Assembly (NCBI GenBank): GCA_020630955.1
Contig: JAHDIE010000009.1
Span: forward strand, 1-64,000
Direction: 5' to 3'
Length of the DNA: 64,000 nt
Origin: Saprospiraceae bacterium
GTDB lineage: Bacteria > Bacteroidota > Bacteroidia > Chitinophagales > Saprospiraceae
The notes below the pieces were generated by a model, which was not told the DNA's origin, made no database searches, and saw nothing but the letters and a program-made list of their open reading frames with translations. The position numbers were made by a program, and so were the translations under genes. Every line of letters begins with the position of its first letter. The stretch's first letter is position 1. This document shows positions 19,982 to 29,770 of this stretch, piece after piece.

Positions 19982-20665
19982 ATGGCAAGACTTAACAAAT
20001 TAATGAAATTCGCAGAAATGCGCTCATTCTCGAATGTATTTCAAAATTTTGACCCCAGAGAACCCAAACTTATAGGGGCCAATAACAGGGAGATTGACTT
20101 GAAAGGTAATTGGAATAAACTCCATTTTCACAATAACAACCCTATTGTTTTGGAATTAGCTTGCGGAAGAGGAGAGTATTCTTTAGGGTTGGCCAAGCTT
20201 TATCCAGGAAAAAATTTTATTGGTGTTGACATAAAAGGTGCTAGAATTTGGAGAGGAGCAACCAATGCCAAAGAAGAAAACTTGCACAATGTTGCATTTT
20301 TAAGAACCAGAATTGAGCAAGTTGACCTTTTCTTTGGTCCTGAGGAAGTTTCTGAAATATGGATTACTTTTCCAGACCCTTTTTTAGGGAAAGAGAGTCG
20401 ACGCCTTACGACAAATAAGTTTCTAGATAAATACAAACAATTTGTATCAAAAGGTGCCCTACTCCAGCTTAAAACAGATTCTATCGACTTATACGAGTAT
20501 ACCAGGGAAGTATTAGCTAGTAGAAAAGATGTTCAAATCCTTGTTGACAATGCTGATATCTATAAGGGAGAAGTTAATGAACAGCTTGCTATTAAAACCT
20601 ATTATGAAAGAAAACATCTCGCTGAAGGAAAAAAAATCACCTATATCCAATTTGTATTTATATAA
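19982..20665 (+). CDS. trmB: tRNA (guanine-N7-)-methyltransferase
   Basis: VLELACGRGEYSLGLAKLYPGKNFIGVDIKGARIW; ITFPDPFLGKESRRLT. Confidence 0.93.
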   Translation: MARLNKLMKFAEMRSFSNVFQNFDPREPKLIGANNREIDLKGNWNKLHFHNNNPIVLELACGRGEYSLGLAKLYPGKNFIGVDIKGARIWRGATNAKEENLHNVAFLRTRIEQVDLFFGPEEVSEIWITFPDPFLGKESRRLTTNKFLDKYKQFVSKGALLQLKTDSIDLYEYTREVLASRKDVQILVDNADIYKGEVNEQLAIKTYYERKHLAEGKKITYIQFVFI

Positions 20666-20668
20666 ATA

Positions 20669-20676
20669 TATCTTTG
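20669..20676 (+). promoter_or_regulatory. Bacteroidetes -7 element TATCTTTG upstream of the PfkB-family kinase
   Basis: Exact TANNTTTG, 17 bp before the ATG at 20693. Confidence 0.4.
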
Positions 20677-20692
20677 GGCCAAAATCTACAAA

Positions 20693-21607
20693 ATGGAAAT
20701 GCTTACTGTTGGCACTGTTGCCTTTGATGATATAACTACTCCCTTTGGAAGAGCAGAAAAAGTAATCGGGGGTGCTGGTTTGTACAGTTCTATTGCTGGG
20801 TCCTACTTTACTGGACCTGTTAATTTAGTCTCAATCATTGGCGGGGATTGGCCAAAAGAGGAACTGCATGCTTTGGAAGAAAGAGGCGTAGATACAGATG
20901 GCATTGAAATTAAAGAGGATGGCAAATCTTTTTTCTGGGCAGGAAAGTATCATGATAATATGAATGGCAGAGACACCCTTGCGACAGAACTTAATGTTTT
21001 AGCTGAGTTCGATCCTGTTCTTCCTGAACACTTTAAAGACAGTAAATATATATTGCTAGGAAACTTAACTCCTGAAGTTCAAAGTAAAGTTCTAGATCAG
21101 TTGGACAACAACACAGAGCTTATTGTATTAGACACGATGAACTTCTGGATGGATATTGCTCTTGATGCATTAAAAGCAGTTATTAAAAGAGTTGATGTCC
21201 TTACTATAAATGACGAAGAAGCAAGACAATTATCAGGAGAGTATTCATTGGTTAAGGCTGCGGAAGTAATCCTTACCATGGGACCAAGATATCTAGTCAT
21301 TAAAAAAGGAGAGCATGGTGCTTTACTTTTTGGAAATGGGGAAGTTTTCTTTGCTCCAGCTCTTCCTCTCGCTGAAGTCAAAGACCCAACAGGAGCCGGT
21401 GATTGTTTTGCCGGAGGCTTTTTAGGTTATATCGCTAAAACACAAGATACTTCATTTGAGAATATGAAACGTGCTATAATACATGGATCAGCAATGGCTT
21501 CTTTTTGTGTTGAAGATTTTAGTATAGAAAGAATCAAAGGACTATCAGAATTCGAAATCAAAGAAAGAATTGAGTCTTTTAAGAAGTTATCTCATTTCGA
21601 CCTCTAA
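20693..21607 (+). CDS. PfkB family carbohydrate kinase
   Basis: DPTGAGDCFAGGFLGYIA motif; Rossmann-like kinase fold. Confidence 0.9.
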   Translation: MEMLTVGTVAFDDITTPFGRAEKVIGGAGLYSSIAGSYFTGPVNLVSIIGGDWPKEELHALEERGVDTDGIEIKEDGKSFFWAGKYHDNMNGRDTLATELNVLAEFDPVLPEHFKDSKYILLGNLTPEVQSKVLDQLDNNTELIVLDTMNFWMDIALDALKAVIKRVDVLTINDEEARQLSGEYSLVKAAEVILTMGPRYLVIKKGEHGALLFGNGEVFFAPALPLAEVKDPTGAGDCFAGGFLGYIAKTQDTSFENMKRAIIHGSAMASFCVEDFSIERIKGLSEFEIKERIESFKKLSHFDL

Positions 21608-21776
21608 GAACATTTTCGTCTACTTCACAATATGTAGATTCTAGAATTTCTTCTTCACTTGGGATAATAATATCGATATAAAACCCTCGATTTTCTTCTA
21701 TCGTCATTAACTTCTCTTGTTTTATATAAAACAAGATTACAATATAAATAAACAGGAGTAGTATTTTCTTTTCCAT
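21579..21776 (-). CDS. Small hypothetical protein with N-terminal TM segment (65 aa)
   Basis: 8 bp downstream of and co-oriented with the protease gene; overlaps the 3' end of the PfkB gene by 29 bp. Confidence 0.4.
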   Translation of the reverse strand: MEKKILLLFIYIVILFYIKQEKLMTIEENRGFYIDIIIPSEEEILESTYCEVDENVLRGRNEITS

Positions 21777-21784
21777 ATACTTAC

Positions 21785-24700
21785 TTAGTAGATAATTATC
21801 TTTTTTATAGTATTATCTATGCCTGACTTTATTTGTAAAAAATAAACTCCAGGTATGAGCGCAGCACTTTCAATATGAAGGGTTTCTTCATTTGTGTTCT
21901 GCGAGAGGAGTTTTTGACCAGAAATCGAAAGTAAGTTTATTTCTAGATCTTTTCGATCCTTGTTGCCGTTCAAAATAATAAGTTTATCACTTACATTTTG
22001 GGCTATAAACAAAGTTGGTGTATTCGATTCTTCTATAGAAACTGATTCGTTGATGATAAAATTGTACAAAACTGAAGAATTTGTCCCACATTGATTCATT
22101 GCCTCTATTAGTAAATAATATTCACCTTCATTTAGATCTGGCCCATCAATAATATTCGCGTTCCCTGTAACTGTTGTTGTCCAAACAATATCTGTTAATT
22201 CACTATTTTCTGAAATACTTATGATATAATTATCGGCATACTGTCCATTCCAAGAAATTTCACCCAATTGAGAAATTATTTCACCATTTTGAATACTTGT
22301 TATTTCTGTTATTTCTGGCTCTGAGATTAGCTTGATAACCATTTTTGCTTCTAGACCTGATCCCATTTTAAGGAATAATTCGTTAATTCCATCTGACAAA
22401 AGATCCGTGTTCTCGACCTCAATTTCTAATTGACCATCACCGCTCAAAGGTAAGTTAGTAGCAACAAGACTAAATGGTATTTCGTCTCCAGAAATCGTTT
22501 CTAAACTTAATTCAGTCTCTTCTATTTCTTCTAGATTGTAATAATAACGTAGACGCCCAAAATTGTTTCTGCAAATTTCTTTACCCTGCAAATCTAAAGG
22601 CACCAATGTACTCTCCTCACTTCTTGTAAAGCAAACTTCAACGCTCCAGGCTTGAATCTCTCCTCCATCAAAATTATAGGTGTCCGCAACATTTAGAGAC
22701 CATTGTCCTTGTGCATTTATTTGCGCAATATCCCTAAATGGGGTTTCTGGTTGGTATACCATTCCGTCTGTTAATGGGCAATTAATTTGTGCTAATCCTT
22801 GATCTGAAAATCCAGCGATTATATCATCTTCATTCCCACATTCTAAAGATAAAATTTGAACCAGATGATCGTTTTCAGGATTAGAGAGACTTATAATTAA
22901 ATCCTCAATATAGCTATGTTCAATTGTAATATTAGGAATGCTAATATTGTCAATTACAAGCGGGTAATCAAAAAATAAAAATGATTGTACTTCATTTGTC
23001 CCTTGTTCAGAAATTTCTACAGGAACATCTTCAGAGTTTACCACAATACAATAAACTTGAGAGGTCATAAAACTATTTGATTCAGACCATTCTCCTTCTC
23101 CACAATTATTTATTGCCCTAACTCTCCAATAAAACTCTGTTAAATTGTCCAAGTTAAATACCACATATTCATGATTAGAAATGTTATTTACGGAAGTAAA
23201 CAAATTAATAAATCCTTCATCATAGGAAATCTCTATTTCGTATGAAATAGCGCTATCAAGCTCATCCCAAATAAATTGTTGCGTTGCTGATGCCTCTATT
23301 CCATTTTCAGGGCTTATTGTAGTTATTTTTTCAGGAGCTGATTGGCTTATCGATATATTTATATTATTCTCCCCTTGATTTTCTCCATCCGATGAAACGA
23401 TTTTAATGGTATAGTTTCCAGATAAAACCGTCGATATATTCTCTAAAGTTATACTTGCTGAATTTCCGGGCGTAATATTTTCTGGTAGTGAGGAAACAAC
23501 CATACCTGCTGGAAGATTTTGGACTTCAAGGTTTACAAAATCTGTAAAGCTTTGTTCAACATTAAAATCCACAACCAATTCATCCGTTTCTTCTCCACAA
23601 AGTTGAAAGTTATTATCAGAAAAAGTTAATCCGAAAGATCCATTAAAACCACTGATTTCTGTTAGTCCAACATTATCCGGATCCAACCAAAATTGTAAAG
23701 AGGTTTCTGGGGTTCCTAAGCCAAGCCAGGAGCTACTTATACTTCCATAATCATCTGAAAGATCGTTTGAACAAGCCGCTAGCCCTCCTTGAAGTTGCCC
23801 AATTATCTGTTTATTCTCATTAAATAAAGGAGAACCAGAAGAGCCACCTTCTGTGGTTCCTATATCCCAATCGTTCACAGTAATATAATTTCCACCTGTA
23901 TTTTGTACCTCATCCATCTCAAAACTGATCCTTTTTTCTTCTACTCCTGGATGATGAATTCCAATAACAAAATCGGAAATCATAAAGTTATTATTCCACC
24001 CGGCAAAATATGGTTTGTATTCTGGCTTCACGGGATCATCAAATTCAATCAGACAAAAGTCTGTTATGTTATTGCCTGATCGATAATATGCGCCAGAATT
24101 GAATTGATTAAGATTGCCATCCCCAGTTTGACCACTTTCTGTACTATTAGGTTGTCTACAATAGGAGTTTTCATAATTCCAGTAGCAAACAACCGAGGCT
24201 GCATTGCTTGAATTTACTCCGCAATGAAAGGCAGTAAGATAAAAAGGTCTTCTGTCTTCATTTGCATTATTAATAAGTGCACCACTACAGGTTTCGATTC
24301 CATTAATATGGTAGGCTCCTACAGATGATATTATATCACGATACTCATCGACCATCTCATATCCGTCCTCCATACCACATATCACATCAAGGTTACAGCT
24401 TCCAGAAAAAGATCTTCCAAAACCCATGTAATCGTGATTTACTTTGGTAATCTCTAGTTTTAACTCCTGTTTTTTGTCCGTAGGTATTCTAAGCTCGAAG
24501 AAAACAATGTCATCCTTTATAATAGGTGTCCAAAACTCACCATGGGCATCGTTGTCCTTATCTGTGAATGGACCTAAAACATAGGTTTGATCTTGATTGA
24601 ATATATATAACTCTGAACCTTCAGGTAAATTAAAAGATTCTAAGCCAAAATTTAATGAAAGAGCTTTTTCAGACTCAATCATTAACCTCCAAACTTCCAT

Positions 24701-24955
24701 GTTGTTGTTAACTTTTTCCCAAACGCCACTGTTTAAAGTTGAAAAGTTTGTGGAAAACGGTTCCGCAAAACGTATCGGCCTTCCTGGTGTTTGATTTGTT
24801 AACTCCTTCATTAACAATACTTTATTATTAACTTTCGGCAAGATTCTTGCATAATCAAAAACAGCAGTTTTAATATCTGCAGGAATGTTTAATTGGGCGT
24901 GTATACCCTTACATGACCATACGAATAAAAGGATTAAAGCAAAGAACTTCTTCAT
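21785..24955 (-). CDS. Secreted trypsin-like serine protease with fibronectin-like and P domains and T9SS type A C-terminus
   Basis: TAFHCGV (His), DFCLIEFD (Asp), GTTEGGSSGSPLFN (Ser); P-domain-like IEDLIISLSNP...; C-terminal LFIAQNVSDKLIILNG...PGVYFLQIKSGIDNTIKKIIIY. Confidence 0.88.
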   Translation of the reverse strand: MKKFFALILLFVWSCKGIHAQLNIPADIKTAVFDYARILPKVNNKVLLMKELTNQTPGRPIRFAEPFSTNFSTLNSGVWEKVNNNMEVWRLMIESEKALSLNFGLESFNLPEGSELYIFNQDQTYVLGPFTDKDNDAHGEFWTPIIKDDIVFFELRIPTDKKQELKLEITKVNHDYMGFGRSFSGSCNLDVICGMEDGYEMVDEYRDIISSVGAYHINGIETCSGALINNANEDRRPFYLTAFHCGVNSSNAASVVCYWNYENSYCRQPNSTESGQTGDGNLNQFNSGAYYRSGNNITDFCLIEFDDPVKPEYKPYFAGWNNNFMISDFVIGIHHPGVEEKRISFEMDEVQNTGGNYITVNDWDIGTTEGGSSGSPLFNENKQIIGQLQGGLAACSNDLSDDYGSISSSWLGLGTPETSLQFWLDPDNVGLTEISGFNGSFGLTFSDNNFQLCGEETDELVVDFNVEQSFTDFVNLEVQNLPAGMVVSSLPENITPGNSASITLENISTVLSGNYTIKIVSSDGENQGENNINISISQSAPEKITTISPENGIEASATQQFIWDELDSAISYEIEISYDEGFINLFTSVNNISNHEYVVFNLDNLTEFYWRVRAINNCGEGEWSESNSFMTSQVYCIVVNSEDVPVEISEQGTNEVQSFLFFDYPLVIDNISIPNITIEHSYIEDLIISLSNPENDHLVQILSLECGNEDDIIAGFSDQGLAQINCPLTDGMVYQPETPFRDIAQINAQGQWSLNVADTYNFDGGEIQAWSVEVCFTRSEESTLVPLDLQGKEICRNNFGRLRYYYNLEEIEETELSLETISGDEIPFSLVATNLPLSGDGQLEIEVENTDLLSDGINELFLKMGSGLEAKMVIKLISEPEITEITSIQNGEIISQLGEISWNGQYADNYIISISENSELTDIVWTTTVTGNANIIDGPDLNEGEYYLLIEAMNQCGTNSSVLYNFIINESVSIEESNTPTLFIAQNVSDKLIILNGNKDRKDLEINLLSISGQKLLSQNTNEETLHIESAALIPGVYFLQIKSGIDNTIKKIIIY

Positions 24956-25120
24956 GTTATGTTTTTGACGGAGTTATGAGCTCAAATTTGTTATTTGTAT
25001 GCTATTTTCCAAATTATTTAGCAACAAGCTTCTTATTACTAAGGCTTTTTGTCAAATCAGAACATAGCAAAATTCTCTCTTCCGGTTTTTTACACCCGAA
25101 TGTAAGAACTGAAAACAATC

Positions 25121-27745
25121 ATGAGAATGAAAGCAATATTTACTTGCTTGATGTTAATTGTAACATCTAATTTATTTTGTCAAAACAGTATCTGGAGCAT
25201 AGTTGACAAGAATCAGAGGTCAAATTTACATACTGTAATACAGTCGAAAGAAGCTTATCCTCTTTCATATGCTTTGTACAATATAGACAATCAAACGTTA
25301 TTAGAACTTTTACAATCTGTACCAAAAAGGTCAGATAATACAAATAAGTTCAACTTGCCTATTTTGAATGTTCCTCTTCCAAATGGAAAAAGTATAGATT
25401 TTTATATTGAGGAGGCAAGCATTATGCATCCAAAACTTCAAAGTAAGTTTCCTGATATACAATCTTATGCAGGATACGGCGTTAACCAAAAAGAAGCGTC
25501 CTTACGTTTTGACTATTCACACAAAGGATTTCATTTCCAAATTCTGTCAAGTGAATTTGGAACGATTAAAATTGATCCAGTGGATTCATCGGATCAAGTT
25601 TATTTATGTTACTTCAAAAAAGACCTTTACATAAGTGATAAAGATTATCGATTCGAATGTGATTTCGATCATAATATCCATGTTCCAGAAAATTACATCC
25701 CAAATAAATCCCAACGTTTTGTACAAGGCGATAATAAATTAAGAGAATATAGGCTCGCGGTTGCTTGTACAGGAGAATACGCTAATTATCATGGTGGAAC
25801 TACAGCTGATGCTGCCGCAGCTATAAATACCACAATGAACAGAGTTATAGGAATCTACGAACGCGACTTTTCTATTACTATGACCCTAATTGCCAACAAT
25901 GATGAAGTTATTTACCTAGATGGTGCGACTGACCCATTCACTAATGGTAATGCAGCAATGATGATATCAGAAAACATGACTAACATGGATAATGTTATTG
26001 GTTTTGAGGAATTTGATATCGGTCATCTTTTTGGTACAGCTGGTTCTGGTCTTGCTTATCTCGATGGTCCTTGTCAAACCAATAAAGCTGGTGCAGTAAC
26101 AGCAATCGCAAACCCAATAGGAGATTTTTTCGATGTAGATTATGTCTGTCACGAAATGGGCCACCAATTTGGTGCAAACCACACACAGTATAATTCCTGT
26201 AATAAAAACCCTGGGACAGCAATGGAGCCAGGAAGCGCATCTACCATCATGGGCTATGCTGGTATTTGTTCACCAAATGTTCAATCCAATTCGGATGATT
26301 ATTTTCACGCCATTTCTATTGAAGAAATTGAAGATTATACTACTACAGGAAATGGAAATAACTGTCCTGTAATTTCAGATAATGGAAATGGACTACCATC
26401 TGTTTCTGCGGGTAGTGATTACACTATACCAAAATCCACTCCTTTTGTTCTTACCGCAGATGGAAGTGATCCTGATGAAGATTCTCTTACCTACTGCTGG
26501 GAACAAATGGACAATGAAGGTTCAGAAAATCAACCACCCCAATCAAATAATGAGTTTGGACCTATGTTTAGAAGTATTAAACCTACTGTAAGCAAGGAAA
26601 GGTATTTCCCTTCTTTAGTCCATGTAATTAATAATAATAGCTCTGATTGGGAGGTTTTATCTTCTGTAGAAAGAGTATTAAACTTTAGGGTAACGGTTAG
26701 AGATAATGTTACTGGAAATGGTTTAACAGCAGAAGATGATTGCTTAATTTCTGTTGATGAATCAAGTGGCCCATTTGTCATCACTAACCCAAATACTGGT
26801 GTACAATGGAATACAGGAGAAATGAAAACTGTAACTTGGAATGTCGCAAATACTAATGTTGCGCCTGTTAGTTGCACAACTGTAGATATTCTACTTTCTG
26901 TTGATGGTGGATACACTTATGATTATACCCTAGCAAGTAATGTTTCTAACGACGGTTCAGAATCAATCACTGTTCCAAACATCATGAGTTCTTTTGCTAG
27001 AGTTAGGGTGATGTGTAGTAACAATATCTTCTATGATATTTCAGATGTTGATTTTGGTGTTAATGCACCTCCATTTCCAGATTATTGCATTCCTACATTC
27101 AACAATGCATCTTGTAGTTCTGGGGATTATATTGATGATGTAATTTTTGAAACCATTAATAATACTGCAACCGGTTGTGCGATCAGTGGGGATAACTATA
27201 GTGATTATACAACACTGAAAACAGTCGTGGTAGAGAATAGCACTTATACCCTTACTGTTAAACCCAATGAAAGTTATGCTCAATATTTTGCTGCATATAT
27301 TGATTGGAATTTAGATGGGGACTTCTTAGATTCAAATGAGTTTATTGATATTGGACATGTCCAAGAAGGAGTTTCTGAAAGTGTCGATATTACTATTCCT
27401 TCAGGTACTATAATGGGTGAAAAATTATTCAGAATACTGTGTCGTTATGGAACAAATGCTCTAACAGAAAATGATGGCTGTGCTTCTGGTTTAAACTATG
27501 GAGAAGTTGAAGATTATATGATTGAAGTTATAGACCCTTGTGATACAAATATTACTGTCACACAAAATTATGGAAGTGGAGACACACAATTTGTGAATGC
27601 AAGTAACAATATCACTGCTGCTAATGTAATCAATCCTGGTGCAGATATTATTTATAGTGCAGGTGTTGACATAGATCTGAACCCTGGTTTCGAAGTCATG
27701 GTTGGGGCAAGCTTTGAAGCTTACATTGGCCCTTGTCAGCAATAG
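25121..27745 (+). CDS. Secreted reprolysin-type (M12B-like) metalloprotease with GEVED domain
   Basis: Zinc motif CHEMGHQFGANHTQYNSC; GEVEDYMIEV; C-terminal NPGADIIYSAGVDIDLNPGFEVMVGASFEAYIGPCQQ. Confidence 0.9.
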   Translation: MRMKAIFTCLMLIVTSNLFCQNSIWSIVDKNQRSNLHTVIQSKEAYPLSYALYNIDNQTLLELLQSVPKRSDNTNKFNLPILNVPLPNGKSIDFYIEEASIMHPKLQSKFPDIQSYAGYGVNQKEASLRFDYSHKGFHFQILSSEFGTIKIDPVDSSDQVYLCYFKKDLYISDKDYRFECDFDHNIHVPENYIPNKSQRFVQGDNKLREYRLAVACTGEYANYHGGTTADAAAAINTTMNRVIGIYERDFSITMTLIANNDEVIYLDGATDPFTNGNAAMMISENMTNMDNVIGFEEFDIGHLFGTAGSGLAYLDGPCQTNKAGAVTAIANPIGDFFDVDYVCHEMGHQFGANHTQYNSCNKNPGTAMEPGSASTIMGYAGICSPNVQSNSDDYFHAISIEEIEDYTTTGNGNNCPVISDNGNGLPSVSAGSDYTIPKSTPFVLTADGSDPDEDSLTYCWEQMDNEGSENQPPQSNNEFGPMFRSIKPTVSKERYFPSLVHVINNNSSDWEVLSSVERVLNFRVTVRDNVTGNGLTAEDDCLISVDESSGPFVITNPNTGVQWNTGEMKTVTWNVANTNVAPVSCTTVDILLSVDGGYTYDYTLASNVSNDGSESITVPNIMSSFARVRVMCSNNIFYDISDVDFGVNAPPFPDYCIPTFNNASCSSGDYIDDVIFETINNTATGCAISGDNYSDYTTLKTVVVENSTYTLTVKPNESYAQYFAAYIDWNLDGDFLDSNEFIDIGHVQEGVSESVDITIPSGTIMGEKLFRILCRYGTNALTENDGCASGLNYGEVEDYMIEVIDPCDTNITVTQNYGSGDTQFVNASNNITAANVINPGADIIYSAGVDIDLNPGFEVMVGASFEAYIGPCQQ

Positions 27746-27858
27746 CTTTTTAGTTCAAACGATCATTTAATTAAACAAAACTGTTAATTCAGCTAAATCT
27801 TCGTTTTTCGTTCACTATTAGGTGTATATACATTTATATTTAAACCTAATTTCATTGT

Positions 27859-29250
27859 ATGAAAAACAAAATCACACTTTTATTTGTCTTCTTGTTTGGT
27901 AATTTACTCTTAGCACAATCAAAACCCTTATGTGGAGACTTGGCTTTGAAGTACCAACTTGAAAAATTGTATCCAGGTGCGTCACATGTTGTAAATCAAA
28001 CATTTAAAAATGCGAAAAAATCAACACGAACAAGAGCTGATATTTTACGAATTCCAGTTGTTTTTCATGTAATATATAATAACGATGATCAAAACCTCAG
28101 TGATGATTTAATTAAAAGTCAAATTGATGTTTTGAATGAAGACTTTCGTAGACTAAATTCAAATGCTGTTGATACAAGATCAATATTTGAAGAAATTGCA
28201 GTTGATGCAGAAATTGAGTTTTTCATAGCTGGCATTGACCCAGAAGGTAATCCAACTTCTGGTATTACGAGGACCTTTACCGAAAATTCATCCTTCATCA
28301 ATATTTCTATAATTGACCTTATCGAGGCATTTACTGAATGTGGCACAGACTTTACTGATCCCAATGTATTAAGTTGCATAGAAGAACTTTTAGGTGAAAG
28401 CAATAACATTGATCTTGATGCTATGAAAAGTTCCGCATCTGGCGGAAAGGATCCTTGGGACACCAACAAATACCTTAATATATGGATTGTAAACCTTGGA
28501 CTTGAAACTCAAGGCCAAGATCCTATTCCTTTTGTATTAGGTTTTGCGTATCCACCTATGGAGGCACCAAATTGGCCTGCCGATGTTTTTCCACAAGATT
28601 TAGAAAACAAAGATGGGGTTGTACTTCATTACCAAACCGTTGGTCGAAATAATCCTTTTGCTGGTATACTTGAAGGAACCAATGACCAAGGTAGAACATG
28701 TGTTCACGAAGTTGGACATTATCTTGGTTTGCGTCATATTTGGGGAGATGGTGATTGCAATGACGATGATGGTATAACAGATACACCCCAGGCTGCAAGT
28801 GAATCAACAGCAACAGCTGATGTTGATGTTTGTAGTGATTTACATTCTAAAGATAGTTGTATTGATGACTCATTACCAGACATGATTGAAAACTATATGG
28901 ATTATAGTCTTGAGAGATGTCAAAATATGTTTACTTCCGAACAAGTATCATTAATGCGTGCTATGTTAGAAGGACCTAGAAGTGGTTTATTAGAAAATCA
29001 GATAAGCAGTTACATTTCCATCAATTTGCCCAATTATTTGATCTATCCAAACCCCTCTTTTGGAGATATAAATGTGATTATAGATAATGACCAGTTAAAA
29101 ACGATTCGAGTATTTGATGTCTCAGGAAATCACGTTTTAGAAACTCAAAAAACGAGTTTCCAACTAAATCACCTAAAAGTTGGAATCTATTTTATTGAAA
29201 TTATTGCTAATAATACTTCCTATCTCGAAAAGATAATAATCACAAAATAA
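27859..29250 (+). CDS. Secreted M43 (pappalysin-like) zinc metalloprotease with T9SS sorting domain
   Basis: CVHEVGHYLGLRHIWGDGDC; NYMDYSLERCQNMFTSEQ (Met-turn); C-terminal IYPNPSFGDINVI...YLEKIIITK. Confidence 0.9.
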   Translation: MKNKITLLFVFLFGNLLLAQSKPLCGDLALKYQLEKLYPGASHVVNQTFKNAKKSTRTRADILRIPVVFHVIYNNDDQNLSDDLIKSQIDVLNEDFRRLNSNAVDTRSIFEEIAVDAEIEFFIAGIDPEGNPTSGITRTFTENSSFINISIIDLIEAFTECGTDFTDPNVLSCIEELLGESNNIDLDAMKSSASGGKDPWDTNKYLNIWIVNLGLETQGQDPIPFVLGFAYPPMEAPNWPADVFPQDLENKDGVVLHYQTVGRNNPFAGILEGTNDQGRTCVHEVGHYLGLRHIWGDGDCNDDDGITDTPQAASESTATADVDVCSDLHSKDSCIDDSLPDMIENYMDYSLERCQNMFTSEQVSLMRAMLEGPRSGLLENQISSYISINLPNYLIYPNPSFGDINVIIDNDQLKTIRVFDVSGNHVLETQKTSFQLNHLKVGIYFIEIIANNTSYLEKIIITK

Positions 29251-29257
29251 GCCATTT

Positions 29258-29284
29258 TGTCATTTTTGTATTTTGAAAATGACA
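29258..29284. promoter_or_regulatory. 9-N9-9 perfect inverted repeat (candidate operator) upstream of the hsp20 pair
   Basis: TGTCATTTT (29258-29266) N9 AAAATGACA (29276-29284); flanked by direct repeat CATTTTGTC at 29253-29261 and 29283-29291. Confidence 0.45.
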
Positions 29285-29389
29285 TTTTGTCGTAGTTTTT
29301 GTTGCCTTTCGGTAAATATTTCCTGTTTTTCGGAATGGTACAGCAATTGAGCTGAATACTTCAGTTATTAATCACAAAATATTTGAAGT

Positions 29390-29758
29390 ATGTTATATCA
29401 ATTAATGTCCAATCATCCAATTTCAAAAAGCTCTAGTTGTAACGCAAGCAAAATTGGTTTTACCAATATTATAGAACATGAAAATGAATGGAGCCTTGAG
29501 GTCTTAGCTCCTGGTTATTTAAAGACAGAAATTTCCATGGAAGTCGAAGACAACACCTTAAAGATCAAAGCAGTTAAGAAACAAGAAAAGAAAAACTATT
29601 TCAGAAACGAGTTCCAAATTGAGGATGTAAAAAGATCATTTAAACTTCCAAAAAATATTGATTCAGATAATATCTCTGCGAATCTTGAATCTGGTATTTT
29701 AACCATAAGCATTCCTAAAAGCGAATTGGCAAAACCTAAACAAATTAGCATTAAATAA
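29390..29758 (+). CDS. Hsp20/alpha-crystallin family small heat shock protein
   Basis: LAPGYLKTEISMEVEDNTLKIKA...SFKLPKNIDSDNISANLESGILTISIPK. Confidence 0.92.
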   Translation: MLYQLMSNHPISKSSSCNASKIGFTNIIEHENEWSLEVLAPGYLKTEISMEVEDNTLKIKAVKKQEKKNYFRNEFQIEDVKRSFKLPKNIDSDNISANLESGILTISIPKSELAKPKQISIK

Positions 29759-29770
29759 AAAATACAAATT

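Noticed and set aside
25967-27742. Multiple antisense and alternate-frame ORFs within the reprolysin-type protease gene
   Set aside because: The sense frame has clear catalytic and GEVED motifs; the others look like compositional shadows.
27817-27850. ATTAGGT...ACCTAAT inverted repeat upstream of the M43 protease
   Set aside because: Only 7-bp arms with a 20-nt spacer in AT-rich DNA; could be chance.
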